This document shows, piece after piece, positions 5,254-6,823 of a stretch of 6,823 nt of DNA. How positions within the stretch are numbered: the stretch's first letter is position 1; the number at the start of each line of letters is the position of its first letter. The translations under genes were made by a program, and so were the position numbers. This DNA comes from a candidate division FCPU426 bacterium (GTDB lineage Bacteria > Oederibacteriota > JAAXVQ01 > JAUVAV01): positions 1-6,823 of the forward strand of contig JAUXBQ010000148.1 of NCBI GenBank assembly GCA_030619365.1, written 5' to 3'. The notes under the pieces are model-generated. The model did not search any database, was not told the DNA's origin, and saw nothing but the letters and a program-made list of their open reading frames with translations.

Positions 5254-6246
5254 ATGGCGGACACCTTGCGGCGCGTCGGGATCGCGGGAATGGGCTATCA
5301 CCTCCCGGAAAAAGTCGTTACCAACCGCGACCTGGAAAAAATCATGGATACCACCGATGAGTGGATTCGCAGCCGGACCGGCATCCGGGAACGGCGCATC
5401 GCGGCGCCCGAGGAAGCAGCTTCGGACCTGGGAGTCAAGGCCGCGGAACTGGCCCTGGCGGACGCCGGGGTGGACGCGGCCACGCTGGATACGGTCATCG
5501 TGGCTACCTCCTCGCCGGACATGTTTTTTCCGGCCACGGCCTGCCTGATCCAGGACCGCTTGGGCGCCAAGCAGGCCGGGGCCTTTGATCTTTCGGCCGT
5601 GTGTTCAGGTTTTCAATTCGCGTTTGTTACCGGAACGAAGATGGTGGAGAGCGGTCAGGCCGACAGGGTATTGGTCGTGGCCGCCGAAAAATTCTCCGCG
5701 TTTTTGGATTGGCAGGACCGGCAGACCGGCGTGCTCATGGGTGACGGCGCGGGCGCGGTGCTCCTGACGCCGGATGCGCCCCGCGGTGAAGTGCTGGCCA
5801 GTGTGCTGGGCACTGACAGCTCGGGTATCGAAAACCTCTGGATTCCGGGCGGCGGCGCGACCCGCCCGACTTCCCATGAAACCGTGGACCAGCGCCTGCA
5901 TTACATGAAAATGAACGGACAGGAAATCTATAAGTTCGGCGTGAAAATCATGGTAGAATGCGTGTCCGAGGCCCTGCAGGCCGCCGGACTGAAGGAATCG
6001 GACCTGGATCTTCTGATTCCGCACCAGGCGAACATCCGCATTCTCCAATCAGCGGCCAAGCGCCTGAATATACCGATGGAAAAAATCATCATGAACATCG
6101 ACCGTTACAGCAATACCTCGGCGGCCTCGCTTCCCATCGCGTTGGCGGAAGCCAAGCAAGCCGGGCGACTGAAACCCGGCATGCACGTTGCGCTGGTGGC
6201 GTTTGGCGCGGGCCTGACCTGGGGCGCGTCCATTATACGCTGGTAG
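5254..6246 (+). CDS. fabH: Beta-ketoacyl-ACP synthase III (FabH)
   Basis: Cytosolic thiolase-fold enzyme that starts type II fatty-acid synthesis by condensing an acyl-CoA (usually acetyl-CoA) with malonyl-ACP. The ATG at 5254 directly follows the plsX stop; a CGGAG Shine-Dalgarno (5238-5242) lies inside plsX. The 330 residues are normal. The Cys-His-Asn triad is complete: Cys117 in DLSAVCSGF, His257 in LIPHQANIRI, and Asn287 in RYSNTSAAS. Other signatures are TTDEWIRSRTGIRERR (33-48), including the Trp and Arg of the CoA/ACP-binding region, MGDGAGAVLL (162-171) and the C-terminal FGAGLTWGASIIRW. The triad plus the TGIRERR signature separates FabH from FabB/FabF, which use Cys-His-His. Primer preference (straight versus branched) cannot be told from sequence. 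Its malonyl-ACP partner substrate would be made by FabD, encoded next. Confidence 0.97.
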   Translation: MADTLRRVGIAGMGYHLPEKVVTNRDLEKIMDTTDEWIRSRTGIRERRIAAPEEAASDLGVKAAELALADAGVDAATLDTVIVATSSPDMFFPATACLIQDRLGAKQAGAFDLSAVCSGFQFAFVTGTKMVESGQADRVLVVAAEKFSAFLDWQDRQTGVLMGDGAGAVLLTPDAPRGEVLASVLGTDSSGIENLWIPGGGATRPTSHETVDQRLHYMKMNGQEIYKFGVKIMVECVSEALQAAGLKESDLDLLIPHQANIRILQSAAKRLNIPMEKIIMNIDRYSNTSAASLPIALAEAKQAGRLKPGMHVALVAFGAGLTWGASIIRW

Positions 6247-6285
6247 ACAGCGGGTCTGGCGCAGAATCGGCAAAGGAGCGGATTG

Positions 6286-6823
6286 ATGTTAAAAATCGGT
6301 TTTTTATTTCCCGGCCAGGGATCGCAATTTGTCGGCATGGGTCAGGAACTGCTGGAGGCCTCGCCCGTGGCCCGGAAGATCTATGCGCAAGCGGATGACA
6401 TTCTGGGATTTCCGCTCTCACGGACCATCCTCGAGGGGCCGGAAGAGGAACTGAAAAAAACCAACGTGGCGCAACCGGCCATTCTGACCGCCTCAGCCGC
6501 GGCCTGGGCCGTATTACAGCATAAGCAGCCGGCCGATCCCGCGGACTGCGTGGCAGCCGGTCATTCCCTGGGGGAGTATTCCGCGCTGTTGGCGGCCGGC
6601 GTGATTGATTTCGAGCAGGGGCTCAAACTGGTTCGCCGGCGCGGGGAACTCATGCAGACGGCCGCGCTCGCAGCCGGGGGCGGCATGGCCGCGGTGCTGG
6701 GAGTGCCGGAAGCGGACGTACAGGCGCTCTGCCGGGAGGCGGATGCCGAGGGCGGGGTTCAGGTGGCCAACCTGAATTCGCCGGGGCAGATCGTGGTCTC
6801 GGGGTCACAAACCGGTCTGGATC
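6286..6823 (+). CDS. fabD: Malonyl-CoA:ACP transacylase, N-terminal part (3' end outside window)
   Basis: Cytosolic enzyme that loads malonyl groups from CoA onto acyl carrier protein for fatty-acid elongation. The ATG at 6286 follows AAGGAG (6273-6278) by 7 bases, and the frame stays open to the window end, giving 179 codons of a usual 305-315. The N-terminus MLKIGFLFPGQGSQFVGMG holds the family GQGSQ motif (10-14). The nucleophile elbow GHSLGEYSAL places the catalytic Ser at residue 94. Arg119 in LVRRRGELMQ matches the conserved malonyl-carboxylate-binding Arg. NLNSPGQIVVSG near residue 160 is also characteristic. The catalytic His (near 200 in relatives) lies beyond the window. It is separated from fabH by only 39 bases with no terminator-like structure, so it belongs to the same operon. 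Confidence 0.96.
   Translation, partial: MLKIGFLFPGQGSQFVGMGQELLEASPVARKIYAQADDILGFPLSRTILEGPEEELKKTNVAQPAILTASAAAWAVLQHKQPADPADCVAAGHSLGEYSALLAAGVIDFEQGLKLVRRRGELMQTAALAAGGGMAAVLGVPEADVQALCREADAEGGVQVANLNSPGQIVVSGSQTGLD

Overview
This window is a compact, entirely plus-strand stretch of core bacterial housekeeping genes. The base composition is fairly GC-rich (estimated by eye). Seven complete genes are flanked by two partial ones: gap (3' end) - pgk - tpiA - secG - DUF177/yceD - rpmF - plsX - fabH - fabD (5' end). Every gene is recognisable from textbook motifs, and all catalytic residues that fall inside the window are present. Strong GGAGG-type Shine-Dalgarno sequences precede most starts.

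The organism is a bacterium. The gap-pgk-tpiA-secG order and the yceD-rpmF-plsX-fabH-fabD order each occur in many phyla, for example Desulfobacterota, Firmicutes and poorly cultured lineages such as Omnitrophota. The short palindromic intergenic repeats resemble those common in environmental Gram-negative genomes. I cannot assign a phylum from the sequence alone.

Region 1 (1-3355) is lower glycolysis followed by a protein-export gene. GAPDH, phosphoglycerate kinase and triosephosphate isomerase carry out neighbouring triose-phosphate steps, and SecG is an auxiliary subunit of the SecYEG translocon. The gaps here are wide and structured. A long hairpin lies between gap and pgk. A 286-bp pgk-tpiA gap is packed with a GC hairpin and three related palindromic repeats with ends of the type CTGGATTCC...GGAATGAC.

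Region 2 (3356-3460) is the boundary. It contains a perfect 34-bp palindrome immediately after the secG stop, then a textbook sigma-70 promoter (TTGACA, 17-bp spacer, TATAAT).

Region 3 (3461-6823) is a tight ribosome/lipid operon. It holds a DUF177 (YceD) protein, ribosomal protein L32 of the zinc-binding type, PlsX (TTG start), FabH (its ATG follows the plsX stop directly) and the first 179 codons of FabD. PlsX makes acyl-phosphate for phospholipids, while FabH and FabD start and feed fatty-acid synthesis. One promoter would couple membrane-lipid supply to ribosome production.

I found no defence system, mobile element with its own genes, CRISPR array or RNA gene. The unusual material is intergenic (the palindromes and the consensus promoter), plus two substitutions in PGK. 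I do not see evidence of an undescribed multi-gene system.
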